This document shows, in pieces, positions 17,613 to 24,950 of a stretch of DNA of 54,495 nucleotides. This stretch comes from Lachnospiraceae bacterium (GTDB lineage: Bacteria > Bacillota > Clostridia > Lachnospirales > Lachnospiraceae). The stretch is from assembly GCA_016287675.1 (NCBI GenBank), contig JAEFAR010000013.1, positions 1-54,495 on the forward strand, in the 5' to 3' direction. The notes below the pieces were generated by a model. The model made no database searches and was not told the origin of the DNA. It was given only the letters and a program-made list of their open reading frames with translations. Both the position numbers and the translations under genes were made by a program. The stretch's first letter is position 1. Each line of letters opens with the position of its first letter.

Positions 17613-17985
17613 TTATAACAATTCGCTGATAATCATATCAGCCCAGCCGCCGGCAGACTTATGAGCTAAAGCTGTATTAGAAAAATCATAGTTGCTTACA
17701 AAGTTAGATACAATTATGTATCTGTCTTCGTTGCCAAGGAGTTTTTAGTCTTTTTTTCGAGTTCCCTGTTTACAGCCTTAAAAAGTAAAACCTGTTGTTA
17801 AGACGGTCTTGTGATATTGTCTAACATCGTAAACTCCTTTTCGAGTGTGTGAAAGTTTTTCTGTAAATGAGATATCCTAAGATAATTGACGAGCTGTATG
17901 GCAGTAAGATTACCGTTGTTCAACTCGTTTTGACTATACCTAATCCCTTTGATTTCGTCAAGAATTATGATAAAATTGGTACATA
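17613..17985 (-). pseudogene. Decayed gene of unknown function
   Basis: On the minus strand a protein-like reading frame can be followed from about 17985 to a stop at 17613. It has one in-frame TAA and one frameshift, in an A-rich run near 17745. Readable stretches are LNNGNLTAIQLVNYLRIS, LLFKAVNRELEKK and, after the frameshift, EDRYIIVSNFVSNYDFS and HKSAGGWADMIISELL. No start codon is visible at the 5' end. I do not recognise the family. The alternative is a short separate gene starting at 17827, which would still be broken. Confidence 0.5.
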
Positions 17986-18025
17986 ATTATATTTGGATTA
18001 TATGTGCTAAGGAGAATTTGGAACC

Positions 18026-18511
18026 ATGGTTTTAATGATTGAGGGCATAATATTGTGTGTGGCTTTTACGCTGATGGTTTTTGTGATGTCGAGAAAACCA
18101 ATCAATACGCTATATAATTATCCGCCGAGAATTCAGGAGAGAGTAAAATCCCTGGATGAGTATAAAGACAGCATACCGACGCAGAAGAACAAGATTGCTG
18201 CAAAACTCATTGCCTGTGTACTGTTTGTTGTGGTTCTGAGTTTGATTCTTCGTTTTATAAATGGGTACACGACATTTCTTAAGGCTTTCGGATTTGGATT
18301 TCTTCTTTGGACAATCGTAAACCTTTGGGATGCAATTGTGTTAGATATCATATGTTTCTGCCATGATCCGCACTTTGTTTTCAAAGGAACGGAGGATATG
18401 GTGAAGGACTACCATGATTACTGGTTCCACATCAAAGGATTTTTCATCGGAGAAGGACTGGCATTGGTGATTTGTGCTTTAACCGGGCTGGTTGTACAGT
18501 TTATTCTTTAA
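18026..18511 (+). CDS. Four-helix membrane protein, unknown
   Basis: A 161-residue integral membrane protein with four hydrophobic segments at about residues 2-20, 62-80, 88-108 and 138-160. A polar loop of about 35 residues follows the first helix. No catalytic motif or family is recognised. AAGGAG lies 11 bases before the ATG. The next gene starts 29 bases downstream on the same strand, so they may be co-transcribed. Base composition is AT-rich compared with the dut side. Confidence 0.7.
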   Translation: MVLMIEGIILCVAFTLMVFVMSRKPINTLYNYPPRIQERVKSLDEYKDSIPTQKNKIAAKLIACVLFVVVLSLILRFINGYTTFLKAFGFGFLLWTIVNLWDAIVLDIICFCHDPHFVFKGTEDMVKDYHDYWFHIKGFFIGEGLALVICALTGLVVQFIL

Positions 18512-18540
18512 CTTGGAAAAGACAAAAAGTGAACGGGAAG

Positions 18541-18948
18541 ATGCAAAGAGAAAGCATACATGAAGAATACTCATACGACAGACTATACAGATTCATTGTC
18601 TGCAGAAAGTCTGATTATTTTGAAGTATGGGTGCAGAAAAAAGTAATAGACGAATATTTAAATTCCGACGAAATATGCTATTCAGATATTCTGGATATAA
18701 AGCACACCGCAGACAGTCTTGGAAGAGCAATCGAAATAGGACAGGAATGCCTGAACAGTTTATCGCCTAAACCACAAAAGGAAATATGCAAAGCCATCGA
18801 ATTGACCGGAACGAAGAAAGAACGCTTAGATGAGGCGTTTCGCTTGGCATATACCGATGTCAGCAATCAGGAGCCGGATCATTTTCGAGAGGTATATGAA
18901 AAGGTCGGAATTCGTTTGCTTCCTATAGCAGAGAGGCTTTACAAGTGA
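18541..18948 (+). CDS. Hypothetical protein
   Basis: A 135-residue soluble, charged, mostly helical protein with no recognised motif. The ATG at 18541 (GGGAAG directly upstream) is preferred to an earlier start at 18472 that would run back into the upstream gene. It follows the four-helix membrane protein gene closely. Nothing in the sequence points to a function. Confidence 0.55.
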   Translation: MQRESIHEEYSYDRLYRFIVCRKSDYFEVWVQKKVIDEYLNSDEICYSDILDIKHTADSLGRAIEIGQECLNSLSPKPQKEICKAIELTGTKKERLDEAFRLAYTDVSNQEPDHFREVYEKVGIRLLPIAERLYK

Positions 18949-18984
18949 TATACTGAATAAAAAATTGTGAAGGGTTATAAAATT

Positions 18985-19740
18985 ATGAGTAGAAACAATT
19001 GGCGTTCAGATTCTGATTTTGAAATGATATATGATGATTGGATGGTTACATCTGGTGAAAAAATAAATCCTATTATTTTTGCAAAAGAACTTGTAACATA
19101 TATAGATCAAAAATATCCGCAAAACATTAGTGATAAAATAGATGATTCTTACAATCATCTTTATGATAAAGCACTTGCCATGCAGCAAAAATTAGCAATG
19201 ATGCAGTATGCCATACATAATTATCACCTTGCAAAGACAGATTTTGAATCCACGCAAAATATGACTATCCCAGCTCTTTATGGCATGGGAAAGACAAAAA
19301 TATTATTTTATGTTGAGTCAGCTATCGTATTTGCAAGAAACTCTTTGGATGTCAGCGCCTGTATCTATAGTGACATCTTATTAAATCATCGTGAGGATAG
19401 CTTTAATGAACTCTGTAAAAAAATAGATAAAAAAGAAGACAATATATTCGATGACTTTAAAGCAAAAAAATCATCTTGGCAGGAAGATGGTCTTAGTGCA
19501 TTTAATCTTTTATGCGGAACCTCTAAAGGACGGGCGCTCCGCGACATAATCATTCATCAAACAAATGTAAATATTAAATATTATGAATATAAAGAAAACA
19601 GTGAGCACGAAAAACTTTTTATTATTCTAAAAGATTTCGAACCGATTGACTTGGATTTATTTATTAACCTGTTTACTATCGAACTGTACGATATTCTAAA
19701 CGAATGCAATGCACTTTGTAAGAAAATCGTTAATAAATAA
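18985..19740 (+). CDS. Hypothetical protein with HEPN-like R-x4-H motif
   Basis: A 251-residue soluble helical protein, AT-rich and lysine-rich. Near residues 186-191 it carries RDIIIH, which fits the R(polar)x3H pattern of HEPN ribonucleases, on a hydrophobic helix. That alone is weak evidence, since the pattern is short. The ATG at 18985 is preferred; a GTG at 18967 is in frame. AAGGG lies about ten bases before the ATG. It could be a lone toxin-like or defence gene, but no antitoxin partner is obvious beside it. Confidence 0.6.
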   Translation: MSRNNWRSDSDFEMIYDDWMVTSGEKINPIIFAKELVTYIDQKYPQNISDKIDDSYNHLYDKALAMQQKLAMMQYAIHNYHLAKTDFESTQNMTIPALYGMGKTKILFYVESAIVFARNSLDVSACIYSDILLNHREDSFNELCKKIDKKEDNIFDDFKAKKSSWQEDGLSAFNLLCGTSKGRALRDIIIHQTNVNIKYYEYKENSEHEKLFIILKDFEPIDLDLFINLFTIELYDILNECNALCKKIVNK

Positions 19741-19784
19741 AAAAAGAGGGAGACCTCACCAAGTGCTCTTGATGAAATCTCCCT
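19739..19784 (-). terminator. Terminator of the lipoprotein gene
   Basis: AGGGAGA pairs with TCTCCCT, with an inner CAAG/CTTG stem. On the minus strand it is followed by CTTTTTTTATT. It lies between two converging genes. Confidence 0.6.
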
Positions 19785-19825
19785 AATCTGCAGTCGAGTT
19801 GTTCCTCTCGATGAGTGATTTTTCA

Positions 19826-20815
19826 CTATCTTAGGTATTGATGAGAATTTCGGAAAATGAATTCATATCTTGAACCATTTTTATTCATATAAATTGGCGT
19901 GAACGGTGTATGCTCTTTATCTAATGCGTTTGTCTCCCAGGTTAACCCATGTCGATTATCAGAACAGTATCTATTTTCTCCTAATTCGGTCCATATGTAG
20001 GTCTGAAGAAGTTCATAAACGCTAACTGCTTTATCATAATCGGTTAGATTAAAACTCATTTCAAAATGTGGAGAGAGAATAAGTGAACCGTCCATTTGTT
20101 CAATGGAATCAACACGAATCCGACAGATTGTATCATCAACCAATGTTTTTTCATTAAAAGTATAAGTATAAGTATCAGTATAACCGAAGGTTGCGGTGGT
20201 TGTTGTCATACTCTCGGGGGTGACTTTAAACAAGGCTTTAAAATCTTCAGGTTTTATGCTGTCCTTTGTAGATACTTGGGAAAAAATTTGATAATAATAT
20301 CTGCACTCGTCGAATATCTCTTCGGCGGTCATTTCTTTTATGGAATACACAATCGTAGCTTTTGTTTCTTGCTTTGAAGTTTCTTCATTGGTTTTGCCAG
20401 TGGTTGGTTGTGTAGCAATCGCATTCGTAGGCTCTGTGGCAACAGCAGCATTGTGTGATGATTCAACCAGAGAGTTAGTCTTTTTAAATATGCCTATTTT
20501 GCAATTTATTATACTATTATCACTGACTTGTAGAACACCGTAAGTTCGCAAGTATGAATAATTGACGGCGACAATATCCATTGCAGAACTGTAAGAGTAA
20601 TCAAACGTGCCGATATAATTATCTTGTTGATATAATGCACAGTGACCATCATTAAAGAAAACTATCGCTGAGACATATTCGGTAGCTTTGTCATCCTTCT
20701 TTTCGAAGATATATATTCCTTCAAGACTATCGTTAACAGTCATTGCGTTCTCAGCACATCCAACACATCCTGAAAAGATCATCAGAATAAATATAAATGT
20801 TGCTATTTTTCTCAT
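19826..20815 (-). CDS. Putative lipoprotein, unknown
   Basis: A 329-residue exported protein. It starts with a short positive stretch and a hydrophobic segment ending in FSGC (and CVGC just after), consistent with a lipobox and membrane anchoring. A Thr-rich linker near residues 120-150 separates two halves. The first half resembles small beta-barrel modules that report a value; the second is of unknown fold. No enzyme motif is seen. AAAGGAGG before the ATG is near-perfect. Confidence 0.7.
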   Translation of the reverse strand: MRKIATFIFILMIFSGCVGCAENAMTVNDSLEGIYIFEKKDDKATEYVSAIVFFNDGHCALYQQDNYIGTFDYSYSSAMDIVAVNYSYLRTYGVLQVSDNSIINCKIGIFKKTNSLVESSHNAAVATEPTNAIATQPTTGKTNEETSKQETKATIVYSIKEMTAEEIFDECRYYYQIFSQVSTKDSIKPEDFKALFKVTPESMTTTTATFGYTDTYTYTFNEKTLVDDTICRIRVDSIEQMDGSLILSPHFEMSFNLTDYDKAVSVYELLQTYIWTELGENRYCSDNRHGLTWETNALDKEHTPFTPIYMNKNGSRYEFIFRNSHQYLR

Positions 20816-20872
20816 GCAAAATCCTCCTTTTTAAATACATATTATTAGCGTATTATTCCATAAAAACTTGAA

Positions 20873-21172
20873 TTATAGTTTTTCGTTTTTTTCTTTAATC
20901 TCAGCAAGCAGAATGACATGATCGCATATAGCCGTACCGATAAAATATATAATTCCATTAATTAGTGCGTTAAAAAAAGTCATTACAATAGATAATATTT
21001 TTCTTTCACGCTTGAAATCGTTTGCAGTAAGGCCATACTTACGTAACACCTCAGCAGATGGACTATACATTTCTATATAATAAATCCAAAGTAATAAGCC
21101 AACCGTAAAGCACACTATGCAAACAAACATAATAATAATCTTTCTTCTGGTATATACCCGAACTATATCCAT
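20873..21172 (-). CDS. Small membrane protein, unknown
   Basis: A 99-residue protein with two hydrophobic segments, at about residues 11-33 and 62-88. The ATG at 21172 is chosen because AGGAGG lies eight bases upstream; a GTG at 21181 would overlap that site. It precedes the lipoprotein gene on the same strand with a 57-base gap, so the two may be one transcript. No family is recognised. Confidence 0.6.
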   Translation of the reverse strand: MDIVRVYTRRKIIIMFVCIVCFTVGLLLWIYYIEMYSPSAEVLRKYGLTANDFKRERKILSIVMTFFNALINGIIYFIGTAICDHVILLAEIKEKNEKL

Positions 21173-21243
21173 AAACAACACCTCCTGAAATCATCTCGAT
21201 TAATTATATCCCATTCATATTTTTAATTCCACCAAAAATGTCT

Positions 21244-21308
21244 CTTGACAGATTTCTTCTCGGGTGCTATCCTACAACGATCCCCAAAAGAGGATGGGCG
21301 GCATGGGC
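21244..21308 (+). repeat. Promoter-leader repeat, copy 1
   Basis: About 65 bases, nearly identical to 23320-23386 (about five differences). It contains TTGACA (21245), a 17-base spacer and TATCCT (21268), so it looks like a promoter plus leader. It directly precedes the nucleotidyltransferase gene. Confidence 0.75.
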
Positions 21309-21328
21309 ACGAAAGGAGTAACGTTATT

Positions 21329-21967
21329 ATGTATGAATTTGTTACTGATGCTGAAATAAGCAAATACCGCAAGTACTGTTCCGAAATGCTTAAGCAATTA
21401 GTTGCTGCTCTTCGTCCAAAGGGTATAAAAGCGCAATTCTTCCTTGTAGGAAGCGGAGCCAGAAACATGGTTATGCGTAATGGTGACGGTCCGTTTGATC
21501 TTGATTATAATTTGAGAATCCTCAGCATGACCGATGAATACCGGAAGGATCTCTGTAAACTTAAAAGTACCGTCAGAATCGCATTAAACAGAATAGCCAA
21601 AGACACACTTTTTTCAGATGGCCAAGATTCGACCTCGGTTATCACTGTTATTCTCCAAGATGGTACAAACAAGTTCAAGTTTGACCTTGCGATCCTTGCA
21701 GAAAACTCTAAAGGTAATTTATGCAGATTGATCCACGACAAATATGTTGTAGGCCAAAACGTATTCCATTGGGACGAGGTTCCGGATTCCCACAATGTCA
21801 AGGCAAAAGCCGATGCAATAAAGAATTATGATAAATGGTCTGAAGTTCGAGAAAAATATGCAGAACAGAAAAATAGGTATTTAAGGTTTCATGACGAAAA
21901 CCATCCGTCCTTCGTTTGCTATGTCGAGGCAGTAAATATGATTTATCAACGTTATTTTAGAGATTAA
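21329..21967 (+). CDS. Nucleotidyltransferase-fold protein
   Basis: A 212-residue protein with the nucleotidyltransferase superfamily pattern: FLVGSGARN (GS motif), then FDLDYN (the DxD metal pair, about 45 residues into the protein) and a later KFKFDLAIL with the third acid. This suggests transfer of a nucleotide to a protein, RNA or small molecule. The exact family is not recognised and a CD-NTase or toxin-like role is only a guess. The ATG at 21329 has GAAAGGAG nine bases upstream; an earlier TTG at 21245 lies inside the repeat. It is driven by promoter repeat copy 1 and ended by the hairpin at 21974. Confidence 0.68.
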   Translation: MYEFVTDAEISKYRKYCSEMLKQLVAALRPKGIKAQFFLVGSGARNMVMRNGDGPFDLDYNLRILSMTDEYRKDLCKLKSTVRIALNRIAKDTLFSDGQDSTSVITVILQDGTNKFKFDLAILAENSKGNLCRLIHDKYVVGQNVFHWDEVPDSHNVKAKADAIKNYDKWSEVREKYAEQKNRYLRFHDENHPSFVCYVEAVNMIYQRYFRD

Positions 21968-21973
21968 AAATAT

Positions 21974-22006
21974 GCCCATAACCATCCTTCCCGGATAGCT
22001 ATGGGC
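21974..22006 (+). terminator. Terminator of the nucleotidyltransferase gene
   Basis: GCCCATA pairs with TATGGGC, followed by CTACTTTTATAT on the plus strand. Confidence 0.6.
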
Positions 22007-22047
22007 TACTTTTATATCAGGATCTCATTCACTCTATCCTGACTTGC

Positions 22048-22521
22048 TTACGCTGATAACGTTATATTAAAGTCTGCATTTACTATTATTTTCCTTTCGC
22101 ATTCCTCCGTGCCATAAAAAGGGCCTTTTGTTTTAATGGTGCCGTTTTCAGAATGACAATCTGCATATACTTCCCCTGTTCCTTTGTATTTTATTATAAC
22201 GCTTCCATTTTCAGAAGAAATATCGATTTTTTCAAAAGAAACCGTTTTAATCTCTACATTGAAATCAGCTTTAAACAAATACTCCTTTGAACAAACATCT
22301 CGTGCTCGTATGCTGCCATTTTCAGTTCTAGCGCTTAATTTATCTATTTTGACATCCGGCAAAACAAGATCGACGCTCCCATCATTGTTCTTAATGGACA
22401 AAATGCCCTCTTTAATTTGAAAAGCCGAATTGCATTTAAATACCTTGCCACGTTTTATGTTAATATTGTAATCTGCCGAAATACTTACTGTATGGAATCC
22501 TGTCTTTATCTGATTTTCCAT
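22048..22521 (-). CDS. DUF4097-like beta-repeat protein
   Basis: A 157-residue protein built of short repeats of the type (T/S)ENGSI/V (seen at three places plus a NNDGSV variant), typical of the DUF4097 putative beta-helix fold. Cargo or function is unknown. There is no signal peptide or membrane segment. AAAGGAG lies about ten bases before the ATG. It sits just behind the damaged toxin gene at 22538, so it may use the toxin-antitoxin promoter. Confidence 0.65.
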   Translation of the reverse strand: MENQIKTGFHTVSISADYNINIKRGKVFKCNSAFQIKEGILSIKNNDGSVDLVLPDVKIDKLSARTENGSIRARDVCSKEYLFKADFNVEIKTVSFEKIDISSENGSVIIKYKGTGEVYADCHSENGTIKTKGPFYGTEECERKIIVNADFNITLSA

Positions 22522-22537
22522 TGAATGATGCTCCTTT

Positions 22538-22747
22538 TTAAACTATCTCATACCTTCTTGACATCTCCGGTATCTCATGCGTATTATGTCCTGGATAATA
22601 TGGATCTAAAGACAGATGGTAGAAAGCTCTTCCAAGCTTATTATATTGAGCCACTTCATTATTATTTGCGGTTCCGGCTACAACTTTCTTACTTAGAGCA
22701 TCCCAAAAATCCCGCATTTCCGGAACTCCCATTCGTATCTTGAACAT
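22538..22747 (-). pseudogene. C-terminally truncated toxin of a toxin-antitoxin pair
   Basis: A 69-residue product. The readable part (PEMRDFWDAL, KLGRAFYHLSLDPYYPGHNTHEI, EMSRRY) matches, from memory, the N-terminal half of a small toxin family in which RRYG is followed by roughly 40 more residues. Here the frame ends three residues after RRY, directly before the next gene. It probably lacks its active half. It lies three bases behind the antitoxin gene, as in an intact pair. An intact short protein of unknown role is the alternative. Confidence 0.5.
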
Positions 22748-22750
22748 GTG

Positions 22751-22999
22751 TTATTCCGCGAAGCTCGAGAGATCTATTGGCTCTGATGCTTGTCCTTTCT
22801 TCAGATTAGCCATCGAACTATCCACCATATGCGATGTGTCTTCAGAGATTTCAAAAGGTTCCACAAGCACCCTGGGTTGAAGTTCAATCTTTCCATTAGG
22901 GTACTCGATTACATGATAATAATCGTAGGAAGATCCTCTAAGAGTTATTCTTCTTTTGATATCTATCTTAGCATCATATTCTTTAACGGCCGCTTCCAT
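22751..22999 (-). CDS. Antitoxin-like protein
   Basis: An 82-residue protein starting MEAAVKEYDAKIDIKRR, with YYHVIEYPNGKIELQPRVL and a C-terminal EPIDLSSF. From memory this is the antitoxin type that precedes the small toxin family described at 22538. The ATG at 22999 is preferred, with GGAGG seven bases upstream; a start at 23044 would lie upstream of the transcript. It has a very strong promoter with an overlapping palindrome, consistent with autorepression. Confidence 0.62.
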   Translation of the reverse strand: MEAAVKEYDAKIDIKRRITLRGSSYDYYHVIEYPNGKIELQPRVLVEPFEISEDTSHMVDSSMANLKKGQASEPIDLSSFAE

Positions 23000-23014
23000 A
23001 TTTGCACCTCCACT

Positions 23015-23028
23015 GTGGGTTATCCCAC
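23015..23028. promoter_or_regulatory. Operator-like palindrome downstream of the antitoxin promoter
   Basis: GTGGG-TTAT-CCCAC, a perfect five-base inverted repeat at the expected transcription start of the antitoxin gene. It would suit an autorepressor. Confidence 0.5.
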
Positions 23029-23032
23029 CTAT

Positions 23033-23061
23033 ATAATATCCCAAAGTGCATTACCTGTCAA
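23033..23061 (-). promoter_or_regulatory. Promoter of the antitoxin-toxin pair
   Basis: TTGACA, a 17-base spacer and TATTAT on the minus strand, a near-consensus sigma-A promoter. Confidence 0.75.
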
Positions 23062-23126
23062 TGTAATAATAAAAAAACTGCCAGGATAAGGCTTTGAATA
23101 TGGCGATATAATTGGTTTTTCAAATT

Positions 23127-23143
23127 GTCCTCAAGTTGAGGAC
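23127..23143. promoter_or_regulatory. Perfect 17-base palindrome
   Basis: GTCCTCAA-G-TTGAGGAC, with eight bases in each arm and one base between. It lies about 65 bases upstream of the antitoxin promoter. A repressor binding site is the likeliest reading. The protein is not identified. Confidence 0.45.
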
Positions 23144-23178
23144 GATTTCCGACATTCCCAAAAGCAATCGAAATCGAT

Positions 23179-23350
23179 TCATTTAATTGTGCACCAAGTT
23201 ACCTCATAAAGCAGGTCATAAATCTGCTTATAGGCGCCGTATGTCACGACTTCATGATCGATGCTGAGCCTAAAATAACCGCCCAAAGATGTCTATACCT
23301 TTGCCGCTTTTTTAATCAGTTTGACAGATTTCTTCTCGGGTGCTATCCTA
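23179..23350 (-). pseudogene. Decayed gene fragment
   Basis: On the minus strand a protein-like frame ends at a stop at 23179 and contains an in-frame TAG at 23293. The readable part is GGYFRLSIDHEVVTYGAYK, then QIYDLLYEVTW. Its 5' part runs into promoter repeat copy 2. No family is recognised and no start is visible. Confidence 0.4.
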
Positions 23351-23386
23351 CGACGATTCCCAAAAAAGGATGGTCGGCATGGGTAC
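23320..23386 (+). repeat. Promoter-leader repeat, copy 2 (orphan)
   Basis: Second copy of the 65-base promoter-leader at 21244: TTGACA at 23321, a 17-base spacer, TATCCT at 23344. No intact plus-strand gene follows it, so the copy is orphaned. The rest of 23000-23564 holds only the features listed here. Confidence 0.7.
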
Positions 23387-23564
23387 TATGGGTGTTCTTT
23401 ATCTCGAAGTTTACGCTCATTAAAGCTTTATTCAGTTTTGTGATGTTGTAAACAATTCCAACGATGATACTACAATTCTGCCTACCTTTTGAGGTTACAC
23501 CTTCCAATAAATATGAAAAAGCACATCTAAAGAGATACACTATGTTAAATATCCTGAATCTGTT

Positions 23565-24041
23565 TTATCTGTTGCCGCGTGTTTTGTTATACCCTCTTGC
23601 AAAAGCATTATACTTACCGATTGCCGCTCGTTCAAGTGCGTTTAATGAGTCAAAACCACTATCTTTAAAAGATATCATTTTGATAGTAAACTCATCTCCA
23701 TATTTGTAATCGGCATAGACGTCTCCATTTCCCCTGCCAGAGAAATGACTGTTTACTCTTTCAAATATCTTTTTTGCTTGGCCCACATAGTACATGTTTT
23801 TTGTTCTGTTATATAAAATATATATGCCTTCGAAGTCATGGTGTAAAGCATATTTCGGTCTACCTTTTCCGCCAAACGAAAAGTTCCTAAATTGAAAGAA
23901 TTCTTCTGGCGTCATTTCCATTGTACCATTTGCTAATCCCTCAATCTGGTTGTCCATTCTAATTTTCTTAGCAATGAAATATACTATTATTCCACCTAGC
24001 AAAACAAAATATGCAGCAATAATCCAAGAATAATCACCCAT
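23565..24041 (-). CDS. Membrane-anchored GIY-YIG family nuclease
   Basis: A 158-residue protein. One hydrophobic segment (about residues 7-24) precedes a short linker and a GIY-YIG domain (about 68-155). The motifs are GIYILYN, YYVGQAKKIFERV (YxG plus Arg), LNALERAAI (catalytic Glu) and YNKTRGN (Asn). All key residues appear present, so it may be an active nuclease. Attachment to the membrane is unusual for this fold. The start is only weakly supported by a purine-rich stretch. The gene follows the truncated DUF3800 gene directly. Confidence 0.75.
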   Translation of the reverse strand: MGDYSWIIAAYFVLLGGIIVYFIAKKIRMDNQIEGLANGTMEMTPEEFFQFRNFSFGGKGRPKYALHHDFEGIYILYNRTKNMYYVGQAKKIFERVNSHFSGRGNGDVYADYKYGDEFTIKMISFKDSGFDSLNALERAAIGKYNAFARGYNKTRGNR

Positions 24042-24227
24042 CTATATGTACCTACACGTTCTTGCAACCCATCTGATATTGGACAACTCTTTTTCCAGTT
24101 TAGAAATTTTCTCTTTTATATCATGGTGCTGATCATGAAAGACCATCCCTATGATATAAAAGGGCGATTTAGGATCATACGTTCCGAAGTCCCCTGACTC
24201 ATCAACAAATACACTCAGTTCTCGCAT
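24042..24227 (-). pseudogene. Truncated DUF3800 protein
   Basis: Only the N-terminal 61 residues of a DUF3800-type protein (usually about 200-300) remain. It opens with MRELSVFVDESGDFG, the acidic signature that starts this RNase H-like family. After KELSNIRW the sequence diverges and stops. The next gene starts one base later. It probably lost its C-terminal portion when the GIY-YIG gene arrived. Confidence 0.6.
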
Positions 24228-24237
24228 ATCTCCCCCT

Positions 24238-24263
24238 ATAAAAAAAGCGGGCGTCTTACCCGC
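24238..24263 (-). terminator. Terminator or attenuator upstream of the DUF3800 fragment
   Basis: On the minus strand GCGGG-TAAGACG-CCCGC is followed by seven T, just before GGGGAG and the ATG at 24227. A terminator this close to a start codon suggests premature termination control, or it ends an upstream transcript. Confidence 0.55.
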
Positions 24264-24400
24264 TGATGTGTGGACCCGGGTCTTATGACCAGCCCAGAGA
24301 GGTTGTCCTCTCATCTAGATTTGATTATAACATCATCATCAAACGAAAACAACACCTATTTTAAGATTAACCCGCGCTGAACTGCAGCTCAGAATATGTT

Positions 24401-24450
24401 AAATAAGAGTCCGCTGTGTTTGCGAACAGATGTGCGGGCTCTTTTTCAAT
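24401..24450 (+). repeat. Terminator-like repeat, copy 2 (inside island)
   Basis: Same repeat as 17545, with one mismatch in the stem (GAGTCCGC against GCGGGCTC). The tail CTTTTTCAATA is shared with copy 3. A gene lacking its 5' end begins directly after it. Confidence 0.85.
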
Positions 24451-24906
24451 AACTCAATCTTGCTTGCCAATGCCTATACTTTTGATCATGCCTACCAAAT
24501 ACTATATAAACAAATGAATCTCGTTATATCTCAAAACATCTTGACTGACATGGGCCTTCTGGTTCCAGTCGCCGTTAATTGCTTATTTGCCTGTGAGCTA
24601 TTTCTCAAATCTATGCTACCTGAAGGAACTCGTGGGCACAACTTAGTAGAATTATTAAACGTTCTCGATGATGTATCTCGCAATGCCATAATTGAAAGCT
24701 CCATAAAATTAATGCAGCAACACAAGCCCGATTACTCTAAGGATAATTTTTATTCAGATATTAACTGTAATTCTTAAGCCTTTGAAAAATGGAGATATTT
24801 TCATGAAGCAAATGGTGGGCACCCTTCATTCAATTCACAATTCATGCGGCATTTTGAAGAAGCACTGAAAGCACTTGTAAAATTCTACAATAGCCAAGGT
24901 ACTTGA
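24451..24906 (+). pseudogene. Interrupted HEPN-type gene
   Basis: A helical protein frame begins immediately after repeat copy 2 without its own start region. It runs to an in-frame TAA at 24775 and continues in the same frame (FEKWRYFHEANGGHPSFN, then HFEEALKALVKFYNS) to a TGA at 24904. Pieces such as NCLFACELFLKSML and RGHNLVELLNVLDD look like HEPN-domain proteins. Both a missing 5' end and a nonsense codon mark it as a pseudogene. Confidence 0.55.
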
Positions 24907-24950
24907 AGCACTCATATTATTTCACCACTTCAAGAAAGGAGCATCCTATT

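Noticed and set aside
22525-22743. 72-codon plus-strand frame
   Set aside because: Opposite the truncated toxin gene, whose reading frame has family-like sequence and matches its antitoxin neighbour.
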